Positions 1-7,911 are shown, counted from the stretch's first letter. The stretch: 13,482 nucleotides of DNA from Nitrospira sp. (GCA_025361385.1 JANYAJ010000408.1:1-13482); one strand, 5' to 3'. A program made the numbers and translations. Notes: generated from the letters alone by a model not told the origin.

Positions 1-306
1 TAGGGTCCTGCCTTGCGTATAGGAACTGAGCGTACCGATCGACGCCACAGGATTGGGAAACAGCCCCGCAGTGATCTGCTGCCCCTTACTGTACTCAATC
101 CCATACTTGGCGATGAGCACATCCAAGTTTTGGTTGACGAATAAGGCCAAGGCATCGTTGACGCTGAGGCGAAGCGCCTTCTGCGCCATAGTGGTCTGGT
201 CAGACATGGAAGACGATGAGACCGCGCCGGCATGAGGTATGGAAATACCCAGAACGCTGATCATTGAGAGGTAGCAAATAAGCGTGAATCGTCGATCCAG
301 CAACAC
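1..306 (-). CDS. TolC-family outer-membrane efflux protein, N-terminal part (runs off window)
   Basis: Only the first 102 codons are present; the gene continues beyond base 1. The start is the GTG at 304-306, with AGGAG seven bases upstream; the neighbouring TTG is less well placed. Residues 7-28 form a hydrophobic export signal with a likely cleavage after PHAGA (residue 28). From about residue 46 the protein reads LRLSVNDALALFVNQNLDV and then GLFPNPVASIG, the pattern seen at the start of mature TolC/CzcC-type proteins (a helix rich in N and L, then the 'FPNP' turn). Family members form trimeric outer-membrane channels that work with a periplasmic adaptor and an inner-membrane pump. The partner genes would lie to the left of the window, so the substrate cannot be told. 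It has its own promoter and is probably separate from the pot operon that ends upstream. Confidence 0.8.
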   Translation of the reverse strand, partial: MLLDRRFTLICYLSMISVLGISIPHAGAVSSSSMSDQTTMAQKALRLSVNDALALFVNQNLDVLIAKYGIEYSKGQQITAGLFPNPVASIGTLSSYTQGRTL

Positions 307-360
307 AGACAGACTCCTATATTTTCATAGCCATTGCACGTTCGCTTTGACGGAAGTGTG

Positions 361-388
361 ATTATACAGGGTACTTAGGCCGAAGCAA
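361..388 (-). promoter_or_regulatory. sigma70-like promoter of the TolC-family gene
   Basis: On the minus strand there is TTGCTT (383-388), a 16-base spacer and a perfect TATAAT (361-366). Transcription would start near 354, leaving a leader of about 48 bases before the GTG start with its AGGAG site. It lies in the 155-base gap after potD, so the efflux gene can be expressed independently of the pot operon. Confidence 0.6.
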
Positions 389-461
389 AGAACCTCTTGA
401 TAAATAAGCACCTAGAACCCCTTGCCGATCACCCATTAATTGGTGAATAAAGGCCGTCCTG

Positions 462-1517
462 CTAATGCATCTTGAGTTCTGTCCAGGCTCGATCGTACAT
501 TCGCAGCGCCGCGCCTACGTCGGTCATCCATTCCAGACGAGGGATTAGGTCGAGGGGTGGATAAATGGCTGAATTGTCCAAGATACGTGCGGGCACAAAA
601 GGCCGGGCTGCTTTATTGGCAGAGGCAAATAGCAGGCGCTCTGCTGTGCGCGCCGCGACTTGTGGCTCCAAGAGGTAATTGATGAACTGCGTCGCCAGTT
701 CTTTCCTGGGAGAAGACTTCAGCACGACCAGACAGTCCGCCCATAGAGTCCCACCTTCTTTCGGCACAACATAGCGAATCGACGGCCGATCTAACATCGC
801 CCGGGCAACCGGCCCTCCCCACCCGTGCGCCAGCACCACATCGCCCGACGCCAAGAGCTGGTCATAATGCTCGCTGGCATAGGCTTTCACCAATGGTTTC
901 TGCACCAGTAATCGAGCTTTCGCCGCCTCAATCAACGCTGGATCCTTCGTATTCATGGAGGCCCCCATGGATCGGAGCACCGCCCCGAAGACTTCTCGTT
1001 GATCGTTCAACATGCTGATCTTTCCTGCATAACGGGCATCCCACAGCACAGCCCAACTGTCCGGCGGTGTCGAGACGACGGCTGAGTCATACCCGATCCC
1101 GACCGTACCCCAGAGATAGGGAATTGCGAACCGCTGCGTGGGATCGAACGGAAGGTGCTGAAGATGGTCTTCTAACGTGGCTGCATTAGGCAACTTCGTG
1201 GGATCGAGTTCCGCAACAAGTCCCTGCTGGATCATGATCGCTGCCATGAAGTCTGACGGCACCGTTACATCGTAGCCTGTGGCCCCGCCCTGGAGCTTGG
1301 CCAATAGTTCTTCGTTGCTGCTGAACGTATCCACCACGACATGCACACCATGGCGTCGTTCAAACTCAGCCAACAACTCGGGGCCGACGTAATCGGACCA
1401 GGTGAAATAGTGGAGCGTCTTCTGCCCTGCGTCCCCGGAGGTTCGTTGACAGGCCACGACTCCCCAGAGCAGGAGGATCAGCAGGCTGAGGGAGAGCCGC
1501 ATTCCTTTGATATGCAT
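462..1517 (-). CDS. potD: Spermidine/putrescine ABC transporter, substrate-binding lipoprotein
   Basis: This 351-residue protein is the periplasmic polyamine receptor of the PotABCD importer. Residues 6-23 form a lipoprotein signal ending in VVAC, with Cys23 as the lipidation site, so the protein is membrane-anchored. The mature part aligns well by eye with E. coli PotD: YFTWSDYV at 37-44, YDVTVPSDF at 82-90, NDQREVF at 171-177, GGTLWADCL at 255-263 and EWMTDVGAA at 329-337. Known polyamine ligands of PotD appear conserved as W40, Y43, S88, D172, E175, W233, W259 and D261. Two positions differ: PotD Tyr85 corresponds to F90 and Gln327 to M331. The gene is last in the operon, six bases after the potC stop. 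No strong SD site precedes ATG 1517, and the in-frame ATG at residue 6 is an alternative start. A related specificity is possible. Confidence 0.9.
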   Translation of the reverse strand: MHIKGMRLSLSLLILLLWGVVACQRTSGDAGQKTLHYFTWSDYVGPELLAEFERRHGVHVVVDTFSSNEELLAKLQGGATGYDVTVPSDFMAAIMIQQGLVAELDPTKLPNAATLEDHLQHLPFDPTQRFAIPYLWGTVGIGYDSAVVSTPPDSWAVLWDARYAGKISMLNDQREVFGAVLRSMGASMNTKDPALIEAAKARLLVQKPLVKAYASEHYDQLLASGDVVLAHGWGGPVARAMLDRPSIRYVVPKEGGTLWADCLVVLKSSPRKELATQFINYLLEPQVAARTAERLLFASANKAARPFVPARILDNSAIYPPLDLIPRLEWMTDVGAALRMYDRAWTELKMH

Positions 1518-1523
1518 GAGTGC

Positions 1524-2291
1524 CTATCGTCGTTGCAAAAGAAGGGACAAGCCGATTAACCCCATGGACACGATCACGAACAGAGCCGACAGGGCGTTGA
1601 TCTCGGGAGACATCCCGGATTTGATCATCGAATAGACTTTCAGCGGCAACGTCGTCGCCCCGGGACCGGCCGTAAAATAGGTCACGATGAAGTCGTCGAG
1701 CGAAATGGTAAAGGCCATGAGCCCTGCCCCAAGAATGGCAGGCCTGAGTAGCGGAATTGTCACATGACGCAAGGCATCCCAATTGGAGGCCCCGAGATCC
1801 GCTGCGACGTCCAACAGCCGTGGATCTAATTTTCTAAGACGGGCTCGCACGATGATCATCACGACGGGCACATTGAACAGAGCATGGCCAATTATCACCG
1901 TCATCAGGCTGAGGGGAATCTGTAGCAGTACGAAGAACAACAACAGCGAGACCCCCATCATGACTTCGGGAATCACCAACGGCAGCAGCATGGCCTGTTC
2001 GATCTGGCGCTGCCGTCGCCCTGGCAGACCCTCCAGGCCCACCGCGAGGCCGACACCCAAGAACAGTGCAAACATCGTCGACACCGTCGCCACCCACAGG
2101 CTGTTCGCCGTGGCATCGAGCAGGGCTTGATTCACCCACAAAGCGCGATACCATTGCCACGTCCATCCTTGCCAGGTCGCAGACAGGCGCGACGCGTTGA
2201 ACGAAAACAGGATCAACACGGCGATCGGTCCATAGAGAAAGAACAGATTGGCCAGACTCAGGCGCCACAACCAGCCCCCAGCCTGTTTCAT
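1524..2291 (-). CDS. potC: Spermidine/putrescine ABC transporter, permease PotC
   Basis: This 255-residue inner-membrane permease forms the transport channel together with PotB. About six hydrophobic segments are visible, near residues 11-31, 62-88, 98-122, 126-148, 184-205 and 233-251. The cytoplasmic EAA loop that docks onto the ATPase runs from about 161 to 185, with DVAADLGASNWDALRHVTIP and then LLRPAI. The sequence LDDFIVTYFTAGPG near 198-211 is typical of PotC/PotI. Its length matches the family (about 260). The ATG (2289-2291) overlaps the potB stop as ATGA, indicating translational coupling, and potD follows after six bases. Confidence 0.92.
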   Translation of the reverse strand: MKQAGGWLWRLSLANLFFLYGPIAVLILFSFNASRLSATWQGWTWQWYRALWVNQALLDATANSLWVATVSTMFALFLGVGLAVGLEGLPGRRQRQIEQAMLLPLVIPEVMMGVSLLLFFVLLQIPLSLMTVIIGHALFNVPVVMIIVRARLRKLDPRLLDVAADLGASNWDALRHVTIPLLRPAILGAGLMAFTISLDDFIVTYFTAGPGATTLPLKVYSMIKSGMSPEINALSALFVIVSMGLIGLSLLLQRR

Positions 2292-3175
2292 GACTCATCC
2301 TCCTGCCGGGAGTCTGGGGTCGCGGCGTGAAACGACCAACTCATCATGCCCACTACGAATAGCATCAACAGGCAGGAGATGGCCGCACCCAGCGGCCAAT
2401 CGCGCGCTACTAGGAACTCATGCTGAATGAGATTCCCAATCATCATGCTCCTGGCTCCCCCGAGGAGATCCGACGTGAGAAATGCCCCCAGCGAAGGAAT
2501 AAACACGAGAAGACAACCGGCCATGATCCCAGGCTTGGCGAGCGGCACAATAATTCGCCACAACATCGCCCATCGTGTGGCGTACAGATCCCAGGCCGCC
2601 TCGACCAACGTCCGATCCACCCGCTCGAGCGCGACATACAGCGGCAGCACCATAAAAGGGAGATAGCCGTAGACCAATCCGATCACGACGGCAGTGTTGG
2701 AATAAAGCAGCTCGATCGGTGTCGCAATCACTCCCAACTTCAGTAGCAGCGTATTGAGCAGACCTTCTGTGCGGAGGATAAACATCCAGGCATAGGTACG
2801 AACGAGAAAATTCGTCCAGAATGGAATCATCACCAGCAGCAACAAAATCCTCTGCTGCCTCGGCGCTGCCCTCGCGATGTAGTAGGCCAAGGGAAAACCC
2901 ATGACCAGGCAGAGCAAGGTCGTCACGGCGGCCAGAAGGATGGATTGGCCAAGAATACGAGCGTAGAGAGGATGGAGAAGATCGAGATAGTTTGTCAGGC
3001 TGAACGACCAGACAATCCCGCCATAGGTTCCCCGTTCGGCGAAACTGATCACAAGGACAAGACTGAGCGGCACCACAAACAACAGCCCCATCCAGAGCAG
3101 GCCTGGTCCGAGCAGCCACCAGGCCGCCACAGGCCCAGAAGACTCCGCCCGTCCGGCAGGTGGAGCGCTGTTCAT
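2288..3175 (-). CDS. potB: Spermidine/putrescine ABC transporter, permease PotB
   Basis: This is the second permease subunit (295 residues). Hydrophobic segments lie near 18-45, 77-103, 107-132, 160-183, 210-230 and 262-282. The EAA motif that contacts PotA is at about 192-216 (EAAWDLYATRWAMLWRIIVP, then LAKPGI). FWTNFLVRTYAWM at 119-131 and IPSLGAFLTSDLLGG at 226-240 are characteristic of PotB/PotH. An in-frame ATG at 3232 would give a longer protein overlapping potA by 61 bases. I chose the ATG at 3173-3175 because it overlaps the potA stop exactly as ATGA, mirroring the potB/potC junction, and removes a charged extension that looks unlike the family. Confidence 0.9.
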   Translation of the reverse strand: MNSAPPAGRAESSGPVAAWWLLGPGLLWMGLLFVVPLSLVLVISFAERGTYGGIVWSFSLTNYLDLLHPLYARILGQSILLAAVTTLLCLVMGFPLAYYIARAAPRQQRILLLLVMIPFWTNFLVRTYAWMFILRTEGLLNTLLLKLGVIATPIELLYSNTAVVIGLVYGYLPFMVLPLYVALERVDRTLVEAAWDLYATRWAMLWRIIVPLAKPGIMAGCLLVFIPSLGAFLTSDLLGGARSMMIGNLIQHEFLVARDWPLGAAISCLLMLFVVGMMSWSFHAATPDSRQEDES

Positions 3176-4275
3176 TCGCTCAACACCACGGCATCGGAGA
3201 TCTTCCAGCGCACGTGCAGGGTATCGCCACACACGAGCCTGTTTCGACCGGACTCATCGTTCGGCACCCGCACGTTCCAGATAACATGCTCGCCGAGCCG
3301 TACCAGATAGCGTCGATCGCTCCCGCTATAGAGCACCTTGTCGACTGAGGCGGCCAAACTCTGTTCACCGCTCAGCCCCTGCGCGGCGGTCGAAAGGCGA
3401 AGCCGCTCTGGCCGTATCAGCAGCGTGACCGGGCTTCCCACCTGGATAGCCCTATCCATGGGCAGGACAATCTGGATCTCTCCAGCGCATTCCGGAGATT
3501 GCACGATTGCTCGCTCCCCGTCGATGCGTCGAACGATTCCACGCAGTTCATTCGAGACCCCGATAAACCGGGCCACAAATGCCGAGCGTGGCGACTCATA
3601 CAGGTCTTGGGGGCTACCGATCTGCAGCACCCGACCCTGATGCATGACCGCCACACGATCCGACATGGTCAGGGCTTCTTCCTGATGATGGGTGACGCAG
3701 ACGAAGGTGCAGGCCGCTCGTGCTTGAATGGTTTTCAGTTCAACCTGCATCTCTTGTCGGAGCTGTTGGTCCAACGCGGAGAGCGGCTCATCGAGTAACA
3801 GGACAGATGGCCGATTCACCAAGGCACGGGCCAGTGCCACGCGTTGTTGCTCACCGCCCGATAGCTGAGATGGCAGGCGTTCCTCTTTCGATGAAAGCTT
3901 CACCATGTCCAAGGCGAGACGAACGCGAGACGTAATGTCGGCGCGAGGGGCTCCCTGCATCGTGGGGCCGAAGGCCACATTTTCAGCGACCGTCATATGG
4001 GGAAAGAGTGCATAGGATTGAAAGACGAGATTCACGGGGCGCCGGTTCGGTGGAACCGCCTCCATCGAGCGGCCATCGATTCGAATGGTCCCCTCATCCG
4101 GCGTTTCAAAGCCTGCGATCATCCGCAACAGGGACGTCTTCCCTGCTCCACTGGGACCGAGGAGCGAAAAGAATTCCCCACGCGGCACGGTCAGCGATAC
4201 ATGGTCGACCGCGAGCGTCGCACCATGCCGCTTCACCAAAGACGTGATGTCGATGCTCGCTGATTGGTCAACCAT
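3172..4275 (-). CDS. potA: Spermidine/putrescine ABC transporter, ATP-binding protein PotA
   Basis: This 367-residue cytoplasmic ATPase energises polyamine uptake. Numbered from the ATG at 4273-4275: Walker A GPSGAGKT 40-47, Q-loop Q86 in VFQSYALFPHMTV, signature LSGGEQQ 138-144, Walker B VLLLDEP 158-164 with catalytic E163, D-loop SALD 166-169, and switch His H196. The C-terminal part (about 243-367) is the TOBE regulatory domain, with LLIRPERLRL near 285-294. Most homologues have THDQEEA after Walker B; here it is THHQEEA, with His197 in place of Asp. A GTG at 4300-4302 could extend the protein by nine residues. Neither start has a strong SD site; I prefer the ATG, with a GGA five bases upstream. 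It is first in the pot operon; no clear promoter is visible just upstream. Confidence 0.92.
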   Translation of the reverse strand: MVDQSASIDITSLVKRHGATLAVDHVSLTVPRGEFFSLLGPSGAGKTSLLRMIAGFETPDEGTIRIDGRSMEAVPPNRRPVNLVFQSYALFPHMTVAENVAFGPTMQGAPRADITSRVRLALDMVKLSSKEERLPSQLSGGEQQRVALARALVNRPSVLLLDEPLSALDQQLRQEMQVELKTIQARAACTFVCVTHHQEEALTMSDRVAVMHQGRVLQIGSPQDLYESPRSAFVARFIGVSNELRGIVRRIDGERAIVQSPECAGEIQIVLPMDRAIQVGSPVTLLIRPERLRLSTAAQGLSGEQSLAASVDKVLYSGSDRRYLVRLGEHVIWNVRVPNDESGRNRLVCGDTLHVRWKISDAVVLSE

Positions 4276-4397
4276 GCTGATCCATGTGGAAGTCACCGAC
4301 ACGAGGGCGATGCAGCAAGAACAGGGTGGGCAGGGTCTGTTCGCAATGCTGAGAAGAAAGACCCGCGAGGAGGAATCGACGGCACAGGATCACCGGC

Positions 4398-4709
4398 TTA
4401 GGAATCGAGTCCTACTTTTGAATTGGAATCACGGAGATGTTTCCGAACCCGGACTTGCTCATGGTGCTTGCGCAACAACTGTCGCCGAATGACTTCGCGA
4501 TCTTCTGCCACGATGCGCACCAACCGATCGACATCCTCAGCATGCTCACGGACCAATTCGGACAACTTGGCCATTTGGCTTTCAAGATGTTCGACCCGCG
4601 ATAGCGCATCCTTACTGCGATCCACGATCGACTTCTGAACCGACTTTTGAACCGATTTCAGGATCGGCTTCTGTCTTACCAGCGACGTAACCAATACATC
4701 ACGCTTCAT
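4398..4709 (-). CDS. Small coiled-coil protein of unknown function
   Basis: I do not recognise a family for this 103-residue protein. The start at 4707-4709 is supported by AAAGGAG five bases upstream and by a promoter further up; an ATG ten codons earlier lies before the SD site and is rejected. There is no signal peptide or membrane segment, so it is probably cytoplasmic. Residues 17-29 hold a short tandem repeat (LKSVQKSVQKSIV). Residues 34-90 are a highly charged helix with heptad-like Leu/Val/Ile spacing, rich in E, R, K and D, likely a coiled coil. The tail is basic. It ends 122 bases before the potA ATG on the same strand, so read-through into the pot operon is possible, but nothing in its sequence points to transport. 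A structural or small regulatory role is possible but unproven. Confidence 0.7.
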   Translation of the reverse strand: MKRDVLVTSLVRQKPILKSVQKSVQKSIVDRSKDALSRVEHLESQMAKLSELVREHAEDVDRLVRIVAEDREVIRRQLLRKHHEQVRVRKHLRDSNSKVGLDS

Positions 4710-4759
4710 ACCTACTCCTTTGATCGACGACTCACGCATATGCCTAGGCTGTCTCGCGT

Positions 4760-4788
4760 AGTATCGTCTCAGATCTTCGCGATGTCAA
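4760..4788 (-). promoter_or_regulatory. sigma70-like promoter of the coiled-coil gene
   Basis: The minus strand carries a perfect TTGACA (4783-4788), a 17-base spacer and GATACT (4760-4765), which matches the -10 consensus at four of six positions. The start of transcription would be near 4753, giving a leader of about 44 bases. It sits back-to-back with the glgC promoter in a 129-base divergent region and could also serve the pot operon by read-through. Confidence 0.6.
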
Positions 4789-4821
4789 CGAGTCTGCTTT
4801 CTTTCTATTTCCTCTGCGTCC

Positions 4822-4830
4822 TGCTACAAT
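4822..4830 (+). promoter_or_regulatory. Extended -10 element upstream of glgC
   Basis: TGC followed by TACAAT (4825-4830) matches an extended -10 element (TGnTAnnnT). The -35 region is poor (tttcta at 4802-4807). The -10 ends only eight bases before the glgC ATG at 4839, so the predicted transcript start falls at or just before the start codon and the mRNA would have almost no leader. Confidence 0.4.
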
Positions 4831-4838
4831 TCGCCGCA

Positions 4839-6077
4839 ATGCAGAACATTTTCACCATGGTGCTGGCGGGAGGAAAAGGCGAACGGCTTCAGCCTCTCAC
4901 CGAACATCGTGCCAAGCCGGCGGTGCCTTTTGGTGGGAAGTATCGTATTATCGATTTCACTCTCAGCAACTGTCTGAATTCCGGACTTCGCAAAGTCGCC
5001 GTCCTCATCCAGTACAAATCCCACTCGCTCGATAAGCACATCCGCACAGGCTGGAACATCCTTAACGCCGAACTCGGCGAATACATCGCCTCGATTCCAC
5101 CCCAGCAGCGGATCAGCGAAGAATGGTATCAAGGCACCGCCGACGCGGTATATCAAAACCTGTTCCTCCTCGACAACGAACAACCGGACTATGTCCTCGT
5201 CCTGGCTGGCGACCACATCTACAAGATGGACTATATGGAGATGTTCCATTGGCTCCTCGCCAAAGGCGCCGATGTCGTGGTCGGCGCCATCGATATTCCG
5301 ATCGAAGAGGCCCACCGGTTCGGCGTGATGAGTGTGGATGAGGATTTTCGGATTACGAACTTTGAAGAAAAGCCGCCGCATCCACAGTCGGTCCCCAACG
5401 ACCCGACCAAGGCCTTTGCCTCGATGGGCATCTACCTGTTTCGCACCAAGGTCCTCCGTGAGCACTTGATTGCCGATGCCCAAGATGGCGGGAGCCACGA
5501 TTTCGGGAAAAACATTATTCCACAGATGATCCGCGATCGACGTGCCTATGCCTACAACTTTGTCGACGCGAACAACAAAGACGTGAAGTATTGGCGGGAC
5601 ATCGGCACCTTGGACGCATACTGGGAAGCGAACCTGGATCTCGTCGCGGTGGATCCCCTGTTCAATCTCTACGACCAGCAGTGGCCGATCCGAACCTATC
5701 AAGGACAATTTCCACCCGCCAAATTTGTCTTCGCGCAAGACTATCAGGGCGGCAGAATGGGCGTGGCCCTGGATTCCATCGTCTGCGGCGGCTGCATCGT
5801 CTCGGGGGGCCGGGTGCAAAACTCGGTGCTCTCACCGAACGTCCGCGTGCTGGACCATGCCGACGTGCGTGAATCGATTGTCATGGAAAACGTCGTGATC
5901 GGCGAACAGAGCCGGATCAAACGGGCCATCATCGATAAAGATGTCGTCATCCCGTCCAACACGGAAATCGGGTACGACCGGGCGGCCGACGCGCAGCGAT
6001 TTACCGTCACCGAGTCCGGCCTCGTCGTGATTTCAAAGGGAATGAAACTGCATGCCTCCCTCGATTCATCCAGTTGA
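4839..6077 (+). CDS. glgC: Glucose-1-phosphate adenylyltransferase (ADP-glucose pyrophosphorylase)
   Basis: This 412-residue enzyme converts ATP and glucose-1-phosphate to ADP-glucose and pyrophosphate, the committed step of bacterial glycogen synthesis. The N-terminal nucleotidyltransferase domain has the nucleotide loop LAGGKGERL (9-17), RAKPAVPFGGKYRIIDF (24-40), WYQGTADAV (96-104), VLAGDHIYKMDY with metal/catalytic Asp125 (121-132) and FEEKP with the glucose-phosphate Lys178 (175-179). ASMGIYLF, SHDFGK and YWRDIGTLDAYW follow, closely matching E. coli GlgC. The C-terminal third (about 290-400) is the left-handed beta-helix with hexapeptide repeats. At the position of the E. coli activator-site Lys39 there is His23 (TEHRAKP), so regulation may differ. 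No SD site precedes the ATG. The frame is open back to 4647, but that extension does not fit the family. The last 26 bases overlap the downstream helicase gene. Confidence 0.93.
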   Translation: MQNIFTMVLAGGKGERLQPLTEHRAKPAVPFGGKYRIIDFTLSNCLNSGLRKVAVLIQYKSHSLDKHIRTGWNILNAELGEYIASIPPQQRISEEWYQGTADAVYQNLFLLDNEQPDYVLVLAGDHIYKMDYMEMFHWLLAKGADVVVGAIDIPIEEAHRFGVMSVDEDFRITNFEEKPPHPQSVPNDPTKAFASMGIYLFRTKVLREHLIADAQDGGSHDFGKNIIPQMIRDRRAYAYNFVDANNKDVKYWRDIGTLDAYWEANLDLVAVDPLFNLYDQQWPIRTYQGQFPPAKFVFAQDYQGGRMGVALDSIVCGGCIVSGGRVQNSVLSPNVRVLDHADVRESIVMENVVIGEQSRIKRAIIDKDVVIPSNTEIGYDRAADAQRFTVTESGLVVISKGMKLHASLDSSS

Positions 6078-7911
6078 CCTGATTCTAGCCCTACGCGAGA
6101 AGCACTTGACCCCTGCCATTGTCTTTCTGACGTCGCGTCGTGCGTGCGATGAAGCCATGCAGGCCTTCGACCATAGTCACATCTTCCTTCCGCCGCCTCG
6201 TCAGGAGGCGATCGCCGCCGTGCTGGACAAGGTGATCGCCCAATATCCCAGCATCGCCGAGCACCCGCTTATTCCGACCGTCACACGCATCGGGGTCGCC
6301 GCGCATCACGCCGGTCATCTTCCTTCATGGAAAATCGCGGTCGAGGAACTCATGCGTCATGGCTGTCTCGATGCCGTCTTCGCCACGACCACCCTGGCTG
6401 CCGGAGTCGACTTCCCCGCCCGCACCGTCATCATCACGCAGTCCAGCATTCGCAAGTCGCGCGACTTCATGGACTTGACGATCGGCGAGGTGCAGCAGAT
6501 TGCCGGCCGAGCAGGACGCCGTGGAAAAGATCTCGTGGGCTTCGCCATCGTCACGCCGTCGCCCTACATCGATCTCACCGTGCTGACCAAGGGCTTTACC
6601 GGCCATCCGGAAGCGATCAATAGCCAGTTCCTCATCAGCTATCCGATGGTCCTCAATCTGTTGAAGGCGCATCCCCTGGATCAGATTCAATCGATTCTCG
6701 CAAAAAGTTTTGCGCAATTTCAGCTCAACCAACGCGCCGAAGTTTTGGAACGAAAACTGGACGATCTGCGCGATCAGATGGAGCCGTTCGGGCCGCGCGT
6801 TTGCACCGACTGGATCAGCGAATGGCAGACCTTCGACCAGGTCCGGCGCCAAAAATCGCACCGCGCTCCCGTCAGAAGGCACGAGCCGCCGGAAGTGGCC
6901 GCGCGCTTTCACTTTCTCACCCCGGGTCGCGTGGTGAGCTTCGGACGGAGCCGCGGCGTCGTCCTACGGCAATACCGCAGCAAGGGACAAAAGAGCCCGA
7001 TGGTCACAGCCCTGCGTCAGGGCGGAGGCATTACCGAATCTCCCTCCTCCACAGTCACCGAAGTCTCCGACCGTATCCTCGACTGCGTGGACGCGCCAGT
7101 CTATCCCTGGTGCACGCCGGAGAGTGTAGAAGAGTTACTCCGGCAACTGGACGAGTTGCCGACCAGGCTGCCGGAACTTCCCATCCTGATTCCAAAAGAC
7201 GATGAACCGATTCCGGACGCGATCGTACAAACCCTGGGCGACTTTGCCTGCCCAACCTGTCCGTCGCGCGCCGCCTGTCAAAGTGACTATCCCCTCGCTT
7301 CGAAACTTCGGCAGGAACAACAACGCCATATCAAATCGATTCAGGCACTGCGCACAAGTCTGTGGCATCGCTTCCAGGAGAAAATCGACGTTCTGCAACA
7401 GTTCGGGTACCTCTCGCCGACGTCCCGGCTCACCGATGATGGCGAATGGGCCAGACTCATCCGCATCGACCATTCGCTGCTCATCACCGAATTGCTCCGG
7501 GCCGATGCGTTCAATGGAGCCGATCCCGCCATGTTGGCCGCTGTCATGTCGAGCATCGCACATGACGACGATCGCCCCGGCGCCTTTCCTCGCGTTAGTT
7601 CCGGATTGGGTTCCTTACTCGGGCAGGTCCGAAAGCTGGCGGTGTCGCTCGCGCCACATGAAGATCCCCCGCTCTTGCGGGCCGACATTGCCGCGGTGAC
7701 GGAGCGGTGGATCGGCGATCCTTCGCTCACCTGGATCGGTCTCTGTAAGAGCACCACGATGGCCGAAGGGGATATTTATCGCCTCTTAGCACGCACGTTG
7801 GAGTTTCTCTCGCAGCTGCGCACGCTCAAAGGCACACACCCAGGATTGGCAGACAGCGCCTCACGAGCAATTGCTGCCCTCCGCCGTGGTGTGCTGGAGG
7901 AATTACCGTGA
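6052..7911 (+). CDS. Ski2/HelY-like helicase, C-terminal half (RecA2, winged helix, DSHCT-like)
   Basis: This 619-residue protein begins directly at the second RecA-like domain of a superfamily 2 helicase and has no Walker A or DExH box. Visible motifs: IV (TPAIVFLTSRRACDEA, 20-35), V (TTLAAGVDFPAR, 113-124) and VI (QQIAGRAGRRG, 148-158) with both arginine-finger residues. A winged-helix segment follows (LISYPMVLNLLK, 194-205), then a long charged helix (222-245), a putative small beta-rich insert (about 285-340) and a cysteine cluster C400, C403, C409. A DSHCT-like helical domain (about 425-619) includes LLITELLRADAF. This order matches the C-terminal two thirds of Mtr4/Ski2/HelY RNA helicases. 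It cannot hydrolyse ATP alone; the missing half is encoded downstream at 7997. The ATG overlaps glgC by 26 bases, with AAAGGGA about ten bases upstream. Confidence 0.85.
   Translation: MPPSIHPVDLILALREKHLTPAIVFLTSRRACDEAMQAFDHSHIFLPPPRQEAIAAVLDKVIAQYPSIAEHPLIPTVTRIGVAAHHAGHLPSWKIAVEELMRHGCLDAVFATTTLAAGVDFPARTVIITQSSIRKSRDFMDLTIGEVQQIAGRAGRRGKDLVGFAIVTPSPYIDLTVLTKGFTGHPEAINSQFLISYPMVLNLLKAHPLDQIQSILAKSFAQFQLNQRAEVLERKLDDLRDQMEPFGPRVCTDWISEWQTFDQVRRQKSHRAPVRRHEPPEVAARFHFLTPGRVVSFGRSRGVVLRQYRSKGQKSPMVTALRQGGGITESPSSTVTEVSDRILDCVDAPVYPWCTPESVEELLRQLDELPTRLPELPILIPKDDEPIPDAIVQTLGDFACPTCPSRAACQSDYPLASKLRQEQQRHIKSIQALRTSLWHRFQEKIDVLQQFGYLSPTSRLTDDGEWARLIRIDHSLLITELLRADAFNGADPAMLAAVMSSIAHDDDRPGAFPRVSSGLGSLLGQVRKLAVSLAPHEDPPLLRADIAAVTERWIGDPSLTWIGLCKSTTMAEGDIYRLLARTLEFLSQLRTLKGTHPGLADSASRAIAALRRGVLEELP

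Noticed and set aside
429..446. Hairpin TCACC/GGTGA after potD as an intrinsic terminator
   Set aside because: The stem is only five pairs with an AT-rich loop and no T-run follows on the minus strand.
613..822. Other-frame open frames inside potD and the other called genes
   Set aside because: They are shadows of strong coding regions, lack SD sites and show no domain similarity.
3176..3232. Longer potB start overlapping potA by 61 bases
   Set aside because: The ATGA overlap at 3172-3175 gives the family-like N-terminus and matches the potB/potC junction.
4319..4342. GAACAG/CTGTTC inverted repeat upstream of potA
   Set aside because: Six pairs with a 12-base loop and no T-run; too weak to call a terminator or operator.
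4647..4838. In-frame extension of glgC upstream of 4839
   Set aside because: It has no SD site, overlaps the divergent coiled-coil gene and its promoter, and would add a hydrophobic leader not found in GlgC, a cytoplasmic enzyme.
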